NCBI RefSeq assembly: GCF_020880415.1
Contig: NZ_JAJIUJ010000068.1
Span: 1 to 64,000 of the forward strand
Direction of reading: 5' to 3'
Source: Xanthomonas euvesicatoria pv. euvesicatoria
Lineage (GTDB): Bacteria > Pseudomonadota > Gammaproteobacteria > Xanthomonadales > Xanthomonadaceae
DNA: 64,000 bases
Position 1 is the first letter of the stretch. Each line of letters opens with the position of its first letter. Under the pieces are notes generated by a model. It searched no databases. It was not told the origin of the DNA and was given only the letters and a program-made list of their open reading frames with translations. Made by a program: the position numbers and the translations under genes. Positions 63,840 through 64,000 of the stretch are shown here, piece after piece.

Positions 63840-64000
63840 ATGCTCTACCTGCTGCTGGGCTTGATTGCCACCGAAGGCCTCTTGCTGATCACCTGGAACC
63901 GCCCCTACTTCAGCTGGGGCCTGCCGGTGTTTACACGGCGTATTGCGGTGACCCGCGATGCGTTGGCCTGCTTTTCGCTGGCGCAGGTGGAAAATGCGGT
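63840..64000 (+). CDS. Membrane protein, N-terminal fragment at window edge
   Basis: At least 53 residues are visible before the window ends. It starts MLYLLLGLIATEGLLLITWN, one membrane helix, then PYFSWGLPVFTRRIAV. AGGGA lies about eight bases before the ATG. It is divergent from the CLC gene. No family can be assigned from the fragment. Confidence 0.55.
   Translation, partial: MLYLLLGLIATEGLLLITWNRPYFSWGLPVFTRRIAVTRDALACFSLAQVENA

Overview
This is a high-GC (about 65%) gammaproteobacterial chromosome segment. Its gene repertoire fits Xanthomonas closely: a secreted DRGH nuclease, a CheB/CheR-HWE sensor, UDP-galactofuranose genes, a TonB receptor, and many small Xanthomonadaceae hypotheticals. 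The species call is inference from protein families and composition; there is no rRNA or other phylogenetic marker. I saw no tRNA, rRNA, CRISPR array, transposase, integrase or phage gene, so this looks like ordinary chromosome with a few accessory blocks. Two genes carry single frameshifts: the aldo/keto reductase at the left end and an M14 peptidase near 52.3 kb. They are either real decay or sequencing errors.

Layout. 0-9 kb: a broken aldo/keto reductase, a GT2 glycosyltransferase, an M13 lipoprotein peptidase, an MpaB-type oxygenase, a two-TM protein and an APC permease. 9-11.4 kb: a LytTR response regulator with its LytS-type kinase. 11.7-16.5 kb: a Tat-exported FAD oxidase, then a stress block (DUF892 ferritin-like protein, manganese catalase, small disordered protein). 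17-22.7 kb: signalling genes (CheB-CheR-PAS-HWE hybrid kinase, single-domain regulator, 80-residue DHp-like protein, sigma-54 activator). 23.7-26.2 kb: a cytochrome bd / cyanide-insensitive oxidase. 26.2-28.4 kb: more stress-type genes. 28.8-35.4 kb: galE, a glycosyltransferase, glf, a glycoside hydrolase and an ABC exporter, tightly packed and probably a galactofuranose glycoconjugate operon. 35.5-39.5 kb: small stress or hypothetical genes around a zinc alcohol dehydrogenase. 39.9-44.6 kb: four coupled genes (DUF3348, MotA/ExbB-like DUF802 with a very long tail, MotB/OmpA-like, DUF2894). 45-50.6 kb: an ABC transporter with a TonB receptor, transcribed leftward from a palindromic operator. 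50.9-58.5 kb: the M14 peptidase, two LysR genes each divergent from a small enzyme gene (RidA; azoreductase plus YciI), a secreted nuclease and an alpha/beta hydrolase. 58.5-64 kb: small genes, a SulP transporter, a CLC chloride channel and the start of one more membrane protein gene.

The best candidate for an undescribed system is the 39.9-44.6 kb operon. It encodes an ion-driven stator-like pair, a MotA/ExbB-type protein with an approximately 700-residue cytoplasmic tail containing four 62-residue repeats and a MotB-type protein with the conserved membrane aspartate and a peptidoglycan-binding domain, plus two conserved proteins of unknown function. The architecture recalls the ZorA/ZorB motor of Zorya defence, but no ZorC/D/E partner is present. 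Second-tier candidates are the galactofuranose operon, the stand-alone DHp-like protein coupled to a sigma-54 activator, and the CheB/CheR kinase with a degenerate esterase domain.

Stress-type genes are scattered between 13 and 39 kb (DUF892, Mn-catalase, DUF6766, YghA-type SDR, DUF3606, DUF4142 and several 60-110-residue hydrophilic proteins), each with its own ribosome-binding site and often its own terminator. This suggests a shared general-stress or desiccation response rather than one operon.
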